This document shows, one piece after another, positions 8,672 through 14,554 of a DNA stretch of 14,554 nt. The stretch is taken from contig JAKAVU010000030.1 in assembly GCA_021817185.1 (NCBI GenBank), positions 1 to 14,554 on the forward strand, given 5' to 3'. Under the pieces are notes generated by a model. It had not been told where the DNA came from, ran no database searches, and saw nothing but the letters and a program-made list of their open reading frames with translations. A program made the position numbers and the translations under genes. The DNA comes from a bacterium (GTDB lineage: Bacteria > Chloroflexota > Dormibacteria > UBA8260 > Bog-877). Each line of letters starts with the position of its first letter. Position 1 is the stretch's first letter.

Positions 8672-10258
8672 TCAAGCGGCCAGGACCTTGGTCAATGCTT
8701 TGGCCAGCTGACGCGACTGCAACTGTCCCAGGATCAAGGACGAGATCTCCCCGTCTGGATCGATGAAGACCGCCACGGGCAAGCCGGGGAGGCCGTACTC
8801 CTGAATGATCTGGCCGCTGCGGTCCAGCAGGCTGGGCAAGCGGATGCCCAGCTGGTGGAGGAAATGCGACGCGGTCGTCGCCGATTGCTGGTCGTTGACG
8901 AGCAGGACCCGCAGGCCGCGGCCCTCGTACTTGCGCGCGGCGGCCGCGACCAGGCCCATGTCGGCCTTGCAATTCGTGCACCAGCTCGCCCAGAAGTCCA
9001 GCATCACCGGGTGCCCGCGCAGCTTGGAGAGGGTGACCGTCGCGCCCGAAGTTGACGGCAGGGTGAAGTTCGGCGCCGGGTGCCCCGGCACTGCCTGCGA
9101 GGTCTTGGGGAAGGCGTTCACGGCGCGCTGCTGCTGGAGCAGCGGCGTGATCGCCTGGTAGACCGTCCGCGGGGTCCAGGAGCCTCCCGTCCGAAGCTCC
9201 GTACGTCCCTGCGAGTCCAGGTAGCGGTAGATCGTGGTCGGAACGGCGGTCGGGCTCAGCGTCGGCTGCGACTGCATCACCGTCACCACGTACCCCTGGG
9301 GGTCGATCACCTCCAGCACCGAGGCGTGGATGAGGTTGAACGGCTCCTTCTTGCCGGTGAACAAATCGGTCGGCGCTGGCCCACCCCACGGCAGCGCCTG
9401 CACGGGCGGCACTCCGAGCTCTGACCAGAAGGAATCCACCGCCTCCGTCGAGCCGGTCAGCAATGGCCAGGGGAGCGAGAAGTAGCGCTGGTACTTGCGC
9501 AGGATGGCAGGGGTGTCGTCGGCCGGATCCTGGGTCGCCTCCAGAATCTGCACCTGGGCCGCCAGCCCATGCTGCACCAGCATCGCGTGGAGCTGCAGCA
9601 GGGCAGCTGCGACCAAGGGACAGGTCTCCTGACACTCGGTCAGAAAGCTGGCCAGGACCACCACCTTGCCCCGGTACTGGCTGAGCGTGACCGGTTTCCC
9701 CTGTTGGTTCACAAAGGTGGTGGCGGGCAGCCTCTGGATCTGCCTGGACGCCAGGGCGAGTCCGAAGGTGACCTGGCTGTTGCCGCCATATACGGCCACC
9801 TTGCCAAGCCCGTGCGTTCCCAGTTGGAACGTGAACAGCACCGGTGTGGTCTGGCCGCTGGCGATCCGAAAGCCCACGTTGCGCTCCACCTGCCGGCGTC
9901 CGCCGGGGGTGGCCAGGTCGAAGCGGATCTGACTGTAGCTGCCGGGGGCGACGCTGGTCTGCAGGATGGTCGCGGTGTTGGGCGCCAGGTAGGAGCCGGG
10001 CAGCCTGAGGTCCACCTCAGGAAAATCGAGGGCGCTCCAGCTGCCTCCGGTCGCCGCTCCCTCGAGCTGCACCCCCACGATCGGGACGGACACGGCCGTC
10101 GGCGGATGGGGAGCTGGCTTGGTGACGCTGGCCAGCAGCAGGAGGCGGCCAGGAGAGGGGTTGGAGTGGGTGCTGAGAGCGAACGCGACCGCGGCCACGA
10201 GGACGGCGGCGGTCGCGATCGCGCCCACGACTCGGAGCCGGGGTCCCCTGACCCTCAT
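8672..10258 (-). CDS. exported DUF4382-like / SCO / TlpA-thioredoxin fusion protein
   Basis: This 528-residue exported protein has a signal or anchor helix at about 8-30. Residues ~55-175 resemble a DUF4382-type beta domain (LPGSYLAPNT, then APGSYSQIRFDLATPGG). Residues ~178-375 are an SCO1/SenC-like domain with the copper-binding CxxxC (C209-QET-C213) and the distal His311 (NLIHASVLEVIDPQGYV). Residues ~390-527 are a TlpA/ResA-like thioredoxin with WCTNC (C427, C430) and a cis-Pro loop (GLPVAVF). SCO proteins deliver copper to the CuA site of cytochrome c oxidase, and TlpA-like proteins reduce SCO and CuA cysteines, so this chain may join chaperone and reductase. All metal and redox residues are present. 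The start ATG at 10258 is preceded only by a weak GGGGCG. It follows the PRC-barrel-like gene by 36 nt. Confidence 0.88.
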   Translation of the reverse strand: MRVRGPRLRVVGAIATAAVLVAAVAFALSTHSNPSPGRLLLLASVTKPAPHPPTAVSVPIVGVQLEGAATGGSWSALDFPEVDLRLPGSYLAPNTATILQTSVAPGSYSQIRFDLATPGGRRQVERNVGFRIASGQTTPVLFTFQLGTHGLGKVAVYGGNSQVTFGLALASRQIQRLPATTFVNQQGKPVTLSQYRGKVVVLASFLTECQETCPLVAAALLQLHAMLVQHGLAAQVQILEATQDPADDTPAILRKYQRYFSLPWPLLTGSTEAVDSFWSELGVPPVQALPWGGPAPTDLFTGKKEPFNLIHASVLEVIDPQGYVVTVMQSQPTLSPTAVPTTIYRYLDSQGRTELRTGGSWTPRTVYQAITPLLQQQRAVNAFPKTSQAVPGHPAPNFTLPSTSGATVTLSKLRGHPVMLDFWASWCTNCKADMGLVAAAARKYEGRGLRVLLVNDQQSATTASHFLHQLGIRLPSLLDRSGQIIQEYGLPGLPVAVFIDPDGEISSLILGQLQSRQLAKALTKVLAA

Positions 10259-10294
10259 GTCATCGCCCCGGCCGCCCGCACCATCGGTGTCTGG

Positions 10295-10651
10295 TCAGCC
10301 CCGCTTCCACTCCGCGTGCTTGCGAAACAGCCCGCCCTCGCCGAGGTGGAACCAGCGCTCCTCCTGGTATGCCGGCAACTGCTCCACGCCGGCGGGATCC
10401 AGATCCGTGTGCACCGCGCTCAGGGTGATCTTGGTGACGTGGTCCGCGGTCACCTCGGCGATCCGGCCGCCGTTGGCCAGCTTGACCGCGAGGCCGTGGA
10501 AGATGTCCTCGGCCTCATCCCCGAGCAGAGATTCGGTGGTGCCGAAGCTCTGGCCCTGGCTGTCGAGAATCGGCGCGTGGTAGGGGGTCCTGATCCAGGC
10601 CACCTGCTGCTCATCGGGGCCGACGGGCAGCTGCTCTGCGGAATCGTCCAT
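10295..10651 (-). CDS. PRC-barrel-like conserved protein
   Basis: This is a 118-residue soluble protein with no signal or membrane segment. Residues ~20-85 look like a PRC-barrel-type beta fold: TPYHAPILDSQGQSFGTTESLLGD, then DIFHGLAVKL, GRIAEVTADHVTKIT and a final TDLD strand. PRC barrels are small protein- or RNA-binding modules found in photosynthetic reaction centre H subunits, RimM and many uncharacterised stress proteins. The C-terminus (QLPAYQEERWFHLGEGG) is typical of conserved hypothetical members in Chloroflexota-like and actinobacterial genomes. The start ATG at 10651 has AGGAGG about 10 nt upstream. It sits 36 nt before the SCO/TlpA fusion gene and 90 nt after htrA. Its function is not known, and the domain call is by pattern only. 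Confidence 0.75.
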   Translation of the reverse strand: MDDSAEQLPVGPDEQQVAWIRTPYHAPILDSQGQSFGTTESLLGDEAEDIFHGLAVKLANGGRIAEVTADHVTKITLSAVHTDLDPAGVEQLPAYQEERWFHLGEGGLFRKHAEWKRG

Positions 10652-10741
10652 CTCAGCTTGGCCTCCTCATGTTGGGCTCAGATTCCGATGCTACGGCAGG
10701 GGCCGCCCGGAAGCCCGATCAGTGTTGCCTGCCGGGCTGGC

Positions 10742-11806
10742 TCAGGAGGCGCTGGCGGGCAGGCTCGCCAAGACCACCGAGATCGTGATCCTGGTGCCGT
10801 CGGGCTCCTTGACGCCGAGGCGCACGGTCTGGCCCGGGCTCAGGTTGGCCAGGGCATCCGTCAGGTCCTGGACAGACGGGGTGGCCTTGCCATCGATCGA
10901 GGTGATGACGTCATGGACCTTCAGCCCGGCCCGGCTGACGGCGGCCCGGGTGATCTTCACCACCAGGACCCCGGCCGGCTCGCCCTGGCTGTTGGTCACC
11001 TGCTCGACATCGATTCCGATGAACGCACGGCCTGAGTTGACCACCTTGCCGTACTTGACGATCTGCCCAGCGATGTTGGTGACCACGTTGCTGGGGATCG
11101 CGAACCCGATTCCCGGCGCCTGGCTGCTGCCGAGCTGGGGGTCCAGAGCGGCCAGGGTGGGAATGCCGACAACCTGTCCCTCCAGGTCCACCAGCGCTCC
11201 CCCGCTGTTGCCCGGGTTGATCGGAGCGCTGGTCTGGATCACGTCGGGGAGGGTGACCCCGTTGGGCTCACTGACGGTGCGCCCAACCGCGGACACGATC
11301 CCTTCCGTGGCCGAGCTCTGGAAGCCGAGGGGGTTGCCGATGGCCATCACGATATCCCCGACCTGCAGCTGCGAGGAGTCCGCGAACGTGGCGGGACGGA
11401 GGCCGCTGGCGCTGATGTGGATCACCGCCAGATCGTCGCCGGGGAAGTTGTTGACCAGGGTCCCCTGATAGTTGCGCCCATTCGACAGGGTGACCGTGAA
11501 GCTCTTGAAGCCATCGGCCACGTGGTTGTTGGTGACGATGTCGCCCTGGGAATTGAAGATGATCCCGGAGCCGAGGTCCTGCGAGGTGGAGATCTGAACC
11601 ACCGAGGGGCTGACATCCTTGTAGAGCTCCACGTAGTCGGCTTGGAGGGCCGCCAGCGCGCCCGAGAGCCCAGCGTCGGAGGCGGTGGGGCTCGGAATCT
11701 TGGCCACCTTGGGTGCCGACCCACCGGCCGTGGCACCGGCGCACCCCGCCAGCACCAGGGCCAGCAATGGCGCCGCTCCCGCCACCATCCTCCACCGTAG
11801 AGCCAT
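10742..11806 (-). CDS. HtrA/DegP-like S1C serine protease, lipoprotein, with PDZ domain
   Basis: This 354-residue protease degrades or refolds damaged exported proteins. It begins with a lipoprotein signal ending LVLAGC, so Cys22 should be lipidated and the protein tethered to the outer face of the membrane. The S1C protease domain (~60-255) has a complete triad: His95 in VTNNHVADG, Asp125 in DDLAVIHI and Ser201 in NPGNSGGALV. A single PDZ domain at about 260-350 (FIGIDVEQV, then GVLVVKITRAAVSRAGLKVHDVI) would bind C-terminal peptides. The length is normal for a one-PDZ HtrA. The ATG at 11806 has GGGAGG upstream at rather long spacing. An 8-bp hairpin lies in the leader. The degenerate paralogue at 4412-5548 keeps the fold but not the triad. 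Confidence 0.94.
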   Translation of the reverse strand: MALRWRMVAGAAPLLALVLAGCAGATAGGSAPKVAKIPSPTASDAGLSGALAALQADYVELYKDVSPSVVQISTSQDLGSGIIFNSQGDIVTNNHVADGFKSFTVTLSNGRNYQGTLVNNFPGDDLAVIHISASGLRPATFADSSQLQVGDIVMAIGNPLGFQSSATEGIVSAVGRTVSEPNGVTLPDVIQTSAPINPGNSGGALVDLEGQVVGIPTLAALDPQLGSSQAPGIGFAIPSNVVTNIAGQIVKYGKVVNSGRAFIGIDVEQVTNSQGEPAGVLVVKITRAAVSRAGLKVHDVITSIDGKATPSVQDLTDALANLSPGQTVRLGVKEPDGTRITISVVLASLPASAS

Positions 11807-11843
11807 GTCTGAGACCGAGCCTCCCGTTCCTGCAGCGCGCCTG

Positions 11844-11864
11844 GTTCCCGCTCGACGCGGGAAC
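11844..11864. repeat. 8-bp perfect inverted repeat in the htrA leader
   Basis: GTTCCCGC at 11844-11851 and GCGGGAAC at 11857-11864 pair perfectly around a 5-nt loop, 37 nt upstream of the htrA ATG. It could be an operator, a leader-RNA hairpin, or a distal terminator of the SDR gene that ends at 11955. No T-tract follows on the minus strand. It does not match the CIRCE heat-shock element. Confidence 0.45.
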
Positions 11865-11954
11865 TCCCAGCCTTGCCACTAACGGTACCCCAACCAGATC
11901 AGAGGAGGCTGAGGGGGATCTGAGAGGCGGCTTACGGGCGGAGTTGCCCGGCAA

Positions 11955-12716
11955 TCAGGCAGGTCTGCCTCCGTTGGCGTACAGCACCTGGCCGCTCACG
12001 TAGGCCGCATCCTCCGAGCACAAGAACGCGATGACCGCCGCGATGTCAGAGGGGGTCCCGAGCCGGCCCAACGGGATCCGCTCCCGGGCCTGGCGGTGAA
12101 ACTCCTCCAGACTCATGTGCAGGCGTTCGGCGACGGCTCTGGTCATGGCGGTGTCCACAAAGCCCGGCGCGACCGAGTTGACGTTGATGTTGAAGGGGCC
12201 GAGCTCCAGCGCCAGGGTCCTGGTCAGCCCCTGAATCCCCGCCTTGGCGGTCGCGTAGTTGGCCTGCCCGCGGTTGCCCAGCGCAGAGGTCGAGGACAGG
12301 AAGACCATCTTGCCCCGACGCTGCTTCACCATGGTGCGGGACGCCGCCCGGGCGCACAGGAAGGCCCCGCGGCAGTGGACCTGGAGCACCTGGTCCCAAT
12401 CCTCCAGGGGCATCTTGTGAAGGAGGTTGTCCCGGGTCAGGCCGGCGTTGCTCACCAGGATGTCCACCCTCCCGAAGGTGTCGACCGTGCTCTGGAAGAG
12501 CGCCTCGACGCTAGCCTCGTCCTGCACGTCACAGGTGACCGGCAGCGTCCTTGGGCCGTGCTCTGCCAACCTCACCGCGACCCTGTGGGCGGCGTCCTCC
12601 ACCAGATCAGCCACGACCACGCTCGCCCCTTCCGCCACCAACCGCTCGCAGGTGGCCTCCCCGATCCCCTGTCCCCCTCCGGTGACCACCGCGACCTGCC
12701 CTTCGAACCGCTCCAT
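11955..12716 (-). CDS. SDR-family oxidoreductase, 3-oxoacyl-ACP reductase (FabG)-like
   Basis: This 253-residue classical short-chain dehydrogenase has the cofactor loop TGGGQGIG at 12-19, NAG at 90-92, the catalytic Ser in LSSTSALGN near 141, and YATAK with Tyr154 and Lys158, followed by the family PGFVDTAM segment. The overall layout matches FabG-like NADPH-dependent 3-oxoacyl reductases. The fourth tetrad residue, usually Asn, falls at VHCRGAF, where the aligned residue is His114, as in some actinobacterial FabG-like proteins. It stands alone, without other fab genes, so it may act on acyl-CoA or another ketone instead of in core fatty acid synthesis. The ATG at 12716 has a strong GGAGGAG 7 nt upstream. 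Confidence 0.9.
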   Translation of the reverse strand: MERFEGQVAVVTGGGQGIGEATCERLVAEGASVVVADLVEDAAHRVAVRLAEHGPRTLPVTCDVQDEASVEALFQSTVDTFGRVDILVSNAGLTRDNLLHKMPLEDWDQVLQVHCRGAFLCARAASRTMVKQRRGKMVFLSSTSALGNRGQANYATAKAGIQGLTRTLALELGPFNINVNSVAPGFVDTAMTRAVAERLHMSLEEFHRQARERIPLGRLGTPSDIAAVIAFLCSEDAAYVSGQVLYANGGRPA

Positions 12717-12795
12717 GCACTCACTCCTCCATGACTGAGACCAACATCAGATCCCACTCTGACAGCCCGGAGTCGCCTCGGGTCAACTTGCACAC

Positions 12796-12814
12796 GCCCC
12801 GAGCTCCACGGGGC
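12796..12814 (-). terminator. possible terminator hairpin after the small membrane protein gene
   Basis: GCCCCG at 12796-12801 and CGGGGC at 12809-12814 pair perfectly around a 7-nt loop, about 30 nt after the stop of the membrane protein gene on the minus strand. There is no U-tract. A TTGACC resembling a -35 element follows on the minus strand at 12786-12781, so this gap may hold a terminator and then an SDR promoter, though no good -10 is seen. Confidence 0.35.
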
Positions 12815-12842
12815 ATCGGCCCACCAGTCGCGGGGGCGCTGG

Positions 12843-13178
12843 TCAGCTGCGGAGCCGCGCCCTCCGGGGGCCACCGCGGTCGATGCGGTGGAGCGCCGCC
12901 GCCACCAGGACCACCAGCAGGATCACCACCAGGCCCGGCAGAACCGCCCTGGACAGCAGCCCCAAGATCGCGATCGCGAAGACCACGAGGATGCCCAGGC
13001 GGAGCAGGCCATGCCCCAGCAGCACCGCCCAGACGACCACCCCGAGCGGGGGCAGCACGAGAAGGAACAGGCCGGTCAGCAATCGCTCCCGGAACGGCAC
13101 GCCGCGCTGGAGGATGGTGTCGAACACGGCGTAGATCCACACCACCAGGAAGATCAAAAAGGTGATGGAGAAGGGCAT
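12843..13178 (-). CDS. small integral membrane protein (PLDc_N-like)
   Basis: This 111-residue, strongly hydrophobic protein has about four membrane segments (roughly 4-22, 34-55, 60-75 and 78-96) and a short basic C-terminal tail (HRIDRGGPRRARLRS). The N-terminal WIYAVFDTILQRG followed by LLVLPPLGVVVWAVLL resembles the PLDc_N segment, the two-helix membrane module found before phospholipase D or cardiolipin synthase domains and also alone in actinobacteria. No catalytic domain is present. The ATG at 13178 has no clear Shine-Dalgarno, and a TAGACT box ends 9 nt before it, so the mRNA may be leaderless or nearly so. It is divergent from the GtrA-like gene. The family assignment is tentative. 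Confidence 0.72.
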   Translation of the reverse strand: MPFSITFLIFLVVWIYAVFDTILQRGVPFRERLLTGLFLLVLPPLGVVVWAVLLGHGLLRLGILVVFAIAILGLLSRAVLPGLVVILLVVLVAAALHRIDRGGPRRARLRS

Positions 13179-13187
13179 CGCATCCGC

Positions 13188-13193
13188 AGTCTA
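13188..13193 (-). promoter_or_regulatory. putative -10 element of the small membrane protein gene
   Basis: The minus-strand hexamer is TAGACT, identical to the one before rpmE, and lies 9 nt before the ATG at 13178. The spacing fits a leaderless or very short-leader transcript, and the gene has no Shine-Dalgarno, which agrees. No -35 match is seen. Confidence 0.35.
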
Positions 13194-13277
13194 CGCCGAA
13201 CGGCCGCTGGGTGGACCAGCGTTCGTCGCGACCTCGTTGCCGAATGTCCACCTCACCCGAAGGAGCCTTTGGTAACC

Positions 13278-13727
13278 TTGCTCGCCGTGGGCAAGCTCTA
13301 CGATCTGTCTGGGATGAGCCTGGGGCCGGCGGATGAACTGGTCCGCGAGCACGCACAGCGCGTGGTCCTGTTCGGGTTCGTCGGCCTGGTGGGTGCTGCC
13401 ACCACCATCTTCGGGACCGCCCTCCTCTACCACCACCTCTTTCTGCTGCCGCTCTGGCTGGCATCGGGCATCGCGATTCAGACCGCGATCGCGGTCACCT
13501 TCACCCTCAACTCCCTGCTCACCTGGCGGGATCGTCAGACCGACAACATCCGGCGGCGGGCCGTGACCTTCGAGGCGGTCTCCCTGGTGGGGCTGGCGAT
13601 CCAGGAGGCCGCCCTCCTGATCGGGACGGACAAGCTCCACCTCTTCTACCTGCTGGCGCTGACGATCGGCATCGGCCTGGCCGCGATCTGGAACTACCTG
13701 GTGAACAACAAGGTCACCTTCGGCTGA
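13278..13727 (+). CDS. GtrA-like membrane protein
   Basis: This is a GtrA-family (PF04138-type) protein of about 149 residues with four predicted membrane helices at roughly 29-51, 55-77, 96-116 and 122-141. Two family features are visible: the TLNSLLTW segment after helix 2 and the closing WNYLVNNKVTF, equivalent to the NFxxNRxWxF ends of GtrA. GtrA proteins are thought to help move lipid-linked sugars across the membrane for wall or teichoic acid glycosylation. The start is uncertain. A clear AAGGAG ends at 13265, 12 nt before TTG 13278; ATG 13314 (137 residues) has no Shine-Dalgarno but still covers the whole family domain. It is the only confident plus-strand gene here. No glycosyltransferase partner lies within the window. 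Confidence 0.82.
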   Translation: MLAVGKLYDLSGMSLGPADELVREHAQRVVLFGFVGLVGAATTIFGTALLYHHLFLLPLWLASGIAIQTAIAVTFTLNSLLTWRDRQTDNIRRRAVTFEAVSLVGLAIQEAALLIGTDKLHLFYLLALTIGIGLAAIWNYLVNNKVTFG

Positions 13728-14034
13728 GGCCGCTGCGCAATTCGCCCCAGCAGGCCGTCCGGACGGGATTCGGCCCGGGTCTCCAGGCTGGTCCGGCCCG
13801 ACCGCTCGGTCGCAGGGACGGACCCGCACGGGACGTCACCGGCGCTTTGGGGCTCACGAACCGCCGGGCCGTCCCTCGTTGCACAGCCGGGCGGCCCGCC
13901 AGTGCGACCGACGTGGACCCACCGGGTGGCGGGGCGCGACCGGCCAATGAACTCTCACGGCGTGCGGGCCGTGGCAGCCTGGAACCACCCCCAGCCGGGC
14001 CCCGCGGCGGCCGGGCTGAGGGTGGCTTGGACTG
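13728..14034. other. 307-nt palindrome-rich intergenic region between convergent genes
   Basis: I see no protein in this stretch that looks real; short open frames on both strands are proline- and glycine-rich high-GC artefacts. It holds several inverted repeats: a 12-bp perfect palindrome CCGTCCGGACGG at 13755-13766, CGACCG-ct-CGGTCG at 13799-13812, and a long hairpin at 13983-14028. No tRNA, tmRNA or RNase P motif is recognised. It separates the plus-strand GtrA-like gene from the minus-strand secreted protein and probably ends both transcripts. Confidence 0.5.
13983..14028 (-). terminator. long terminator-like hairpin after the secreted protein gene
   Basis: Starting 7 nt past the TAG at 14037-14035 on the minus strand, an arm AAGCCACCCTCAGCCCGG pairs with CCGGCTGGGGGTGGTT, about 15-16 pairs with one or two mismatches, around a GC-rich loop of about 12 nt. 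No U-tract follows. The position right after a gene end and the stem length suggest a transcription end, possibly serving both convergent genes. Confidence 0.5.
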
Positions 14035-14554
14035 CTACTCGTTGGTGAGGGTGAGGAACCCGGAGATCGTGGCGAAGTAGACCCCGGTGCAACTGCCGCC
14101 GGATTCACCGGTGCCATAGTGGGTGAGGTATGCATCGGCCGTGCCAATGGCTAAGCCGAGCGCATCATTGCTGAGCGTGAGGGAAGCGTCCACCTTGTAG
14201 GTCTGCGTGCACCCGAACAATGACATCGTCGGCTTACCGTCGTACGAGATTGAGCCAGTCATCCCACTTCCGCTCACCACGGTCCCGGACACCATGTACA
14301 GAGCAAAGGATCCGCCGACAATATCCGTCGAGCTGCTCGGCTGCGTCGGAAGCCCCTCATGCTCCACCGTGGCGCTCCAGAAGCCGGAGTCGCTCGAATC
14401 TTTCGCGCTGAAATAGCCGGCGAAATATGCGGTCTGGCAAGGTGTGCCTGCGGTGTTCGTCGTGCAGGTGCTAGCCGGAAGCGCGTCCTCGAACCCCGAC
14501 AGGGAACCGCGCACGTTGTTCGCCGCCAGCACGGGAGCCGCGGTCACCGCCAGC
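14035..14554 (-). CDS. secreted protein of unknown function (N-terminus cut by window edge)
   Basis: The frame stays open to the edge of the window. The visible N-terminus reads LAVTAAPVLA followed by ANN, the end of a Sec signal peptide with an A-x-A type cleavage site, so the true start lies to the right. The mature part of about 160 residues is rich in Ser, Thr and Gly with alternating beta-strand patterns (for example GSFALYMVSGTV and ASLTLSNDALGL). Counting from the GTG at 14547, it has four cysteines (28, 37, 113 and 153) that could form two disulfides. It resembles a small all-beta exported protein, and I do not recognise the family. The DNA is visibly less GC-rich than neighbouring genes. 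A hairpin follows the stop. Confidence 0.7.
   Translation of the reverse strand, partial: LAVTAAPVLAANNVRGSLSGFEDALPASTCTTNTAGTPCQTAYFAGYFSAKDSSDSGFWSATVEHEGLPTQPSSSTDIVGGSFALYMVSGTVVSGSGMTGSISYDGKPTMSLFGCTQTYKVDASLTLSNDALGLAIGTADAYLTHYGTGESGGSCTGVYFATISGFLTLTNE

Noticed and set aside
9569..11035. 488-codon plus-strand open frame opposite the redox fusion, PRC-barrel-like and htrA genes
   Set aside because: It runs antisense across three recognisable genes, is rich in Arg, Gly and Ala with no family motif, and is the expected mirror frame in high-GC DNA.
13714..13947. 77-codon minus-strand frame in the intergenic region after the GtrA-like gene
   Set aside because: It overlaps the end of the GtrA-like gene, has no ribosome-binding site or family motif, and its composition (Pro, Gly, Arg, Ala) is typical of random GC-rich frames.

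Overview
This is a gene-dense, very GC-rich bacterial chromosomal window. Twelve of the fifteen protein genes lie in one minus-strand block from about 11.8 kb down to base 1. GTG and TTG starts are frequent, and several gene pairs overlap by 4 nt (GTGA). The gene content is housekeeping and typical of a free-living, aerobic, high-GC Gram-positive or Terrabacteria-type cell. It includes an Mtb CysA2-like thiosulfate sulfurtransferase, an ACT-domain malic enzyme, a UlaG-like metallo-beta-lactamase relative of a type common in Chloroflexota and relatives, HtrA paralogues and the rpmE-prfA pair. I infer an uncultured soil lineage near Chloroflexota, Dormibacterota or Actinomycetota, but nothing here fixes the phylum. 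I see no IS element, integrase, tRNA, rRNA or CRISPR array.

Layout, following minus-strand transcription from right to left. The right end (14035-14554) carries a truncated secreted 4-Cys protein, followed by a strong hairpin. A 307-nt palindrome-rich gap then separates it from the only clear plus-strand gene, a GtrA-like membrane protein (13278-13727). Divergent from that are a small membrane protein (12843-13178) and an SDR/FabG-like reductase (11955-12716). Next come an intact lipoprotein HtrA protease, a PRC-barrel-like protein, a three-part DUF4382-like/SCO/TlpA redox protein, a thiosulfate sulfurtransferase with a long structured leader, and an ACT-malic enzyme. These are followed by a GNAT acetyltransferase overlapping an HtrA-like protein that has lost its catalytic His and Asp, a UlaG-like MBL protein that has lost its metal-binding histidines, CTP synthase (pyrG) overlapping a radical SAM protein, ribosomal protein L31 (rpmE), and the start of release factor 1 (prfA).

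How the genes may work together. HtrA, the SCO/TlpA protein and the degenerate HtrA all point to the cell envelope, for protein quality control and for copper or thiol redox chemistry. Malic enzyme, sulfurtransferase and CTP synthase are central metabolism. The most interesting points are the two neighbouring pseudoenzymes (degenerate HtrA and degenerate MBL), the DUF4382-like/SCO/TlpA fusion, the radical SAM protein translationally coupled to pyrG, and the sulfurtransferase leader, whose ribosome-binding site can pair with a distant upstream segment. I did not find a clear new defence or mobile system in the window.
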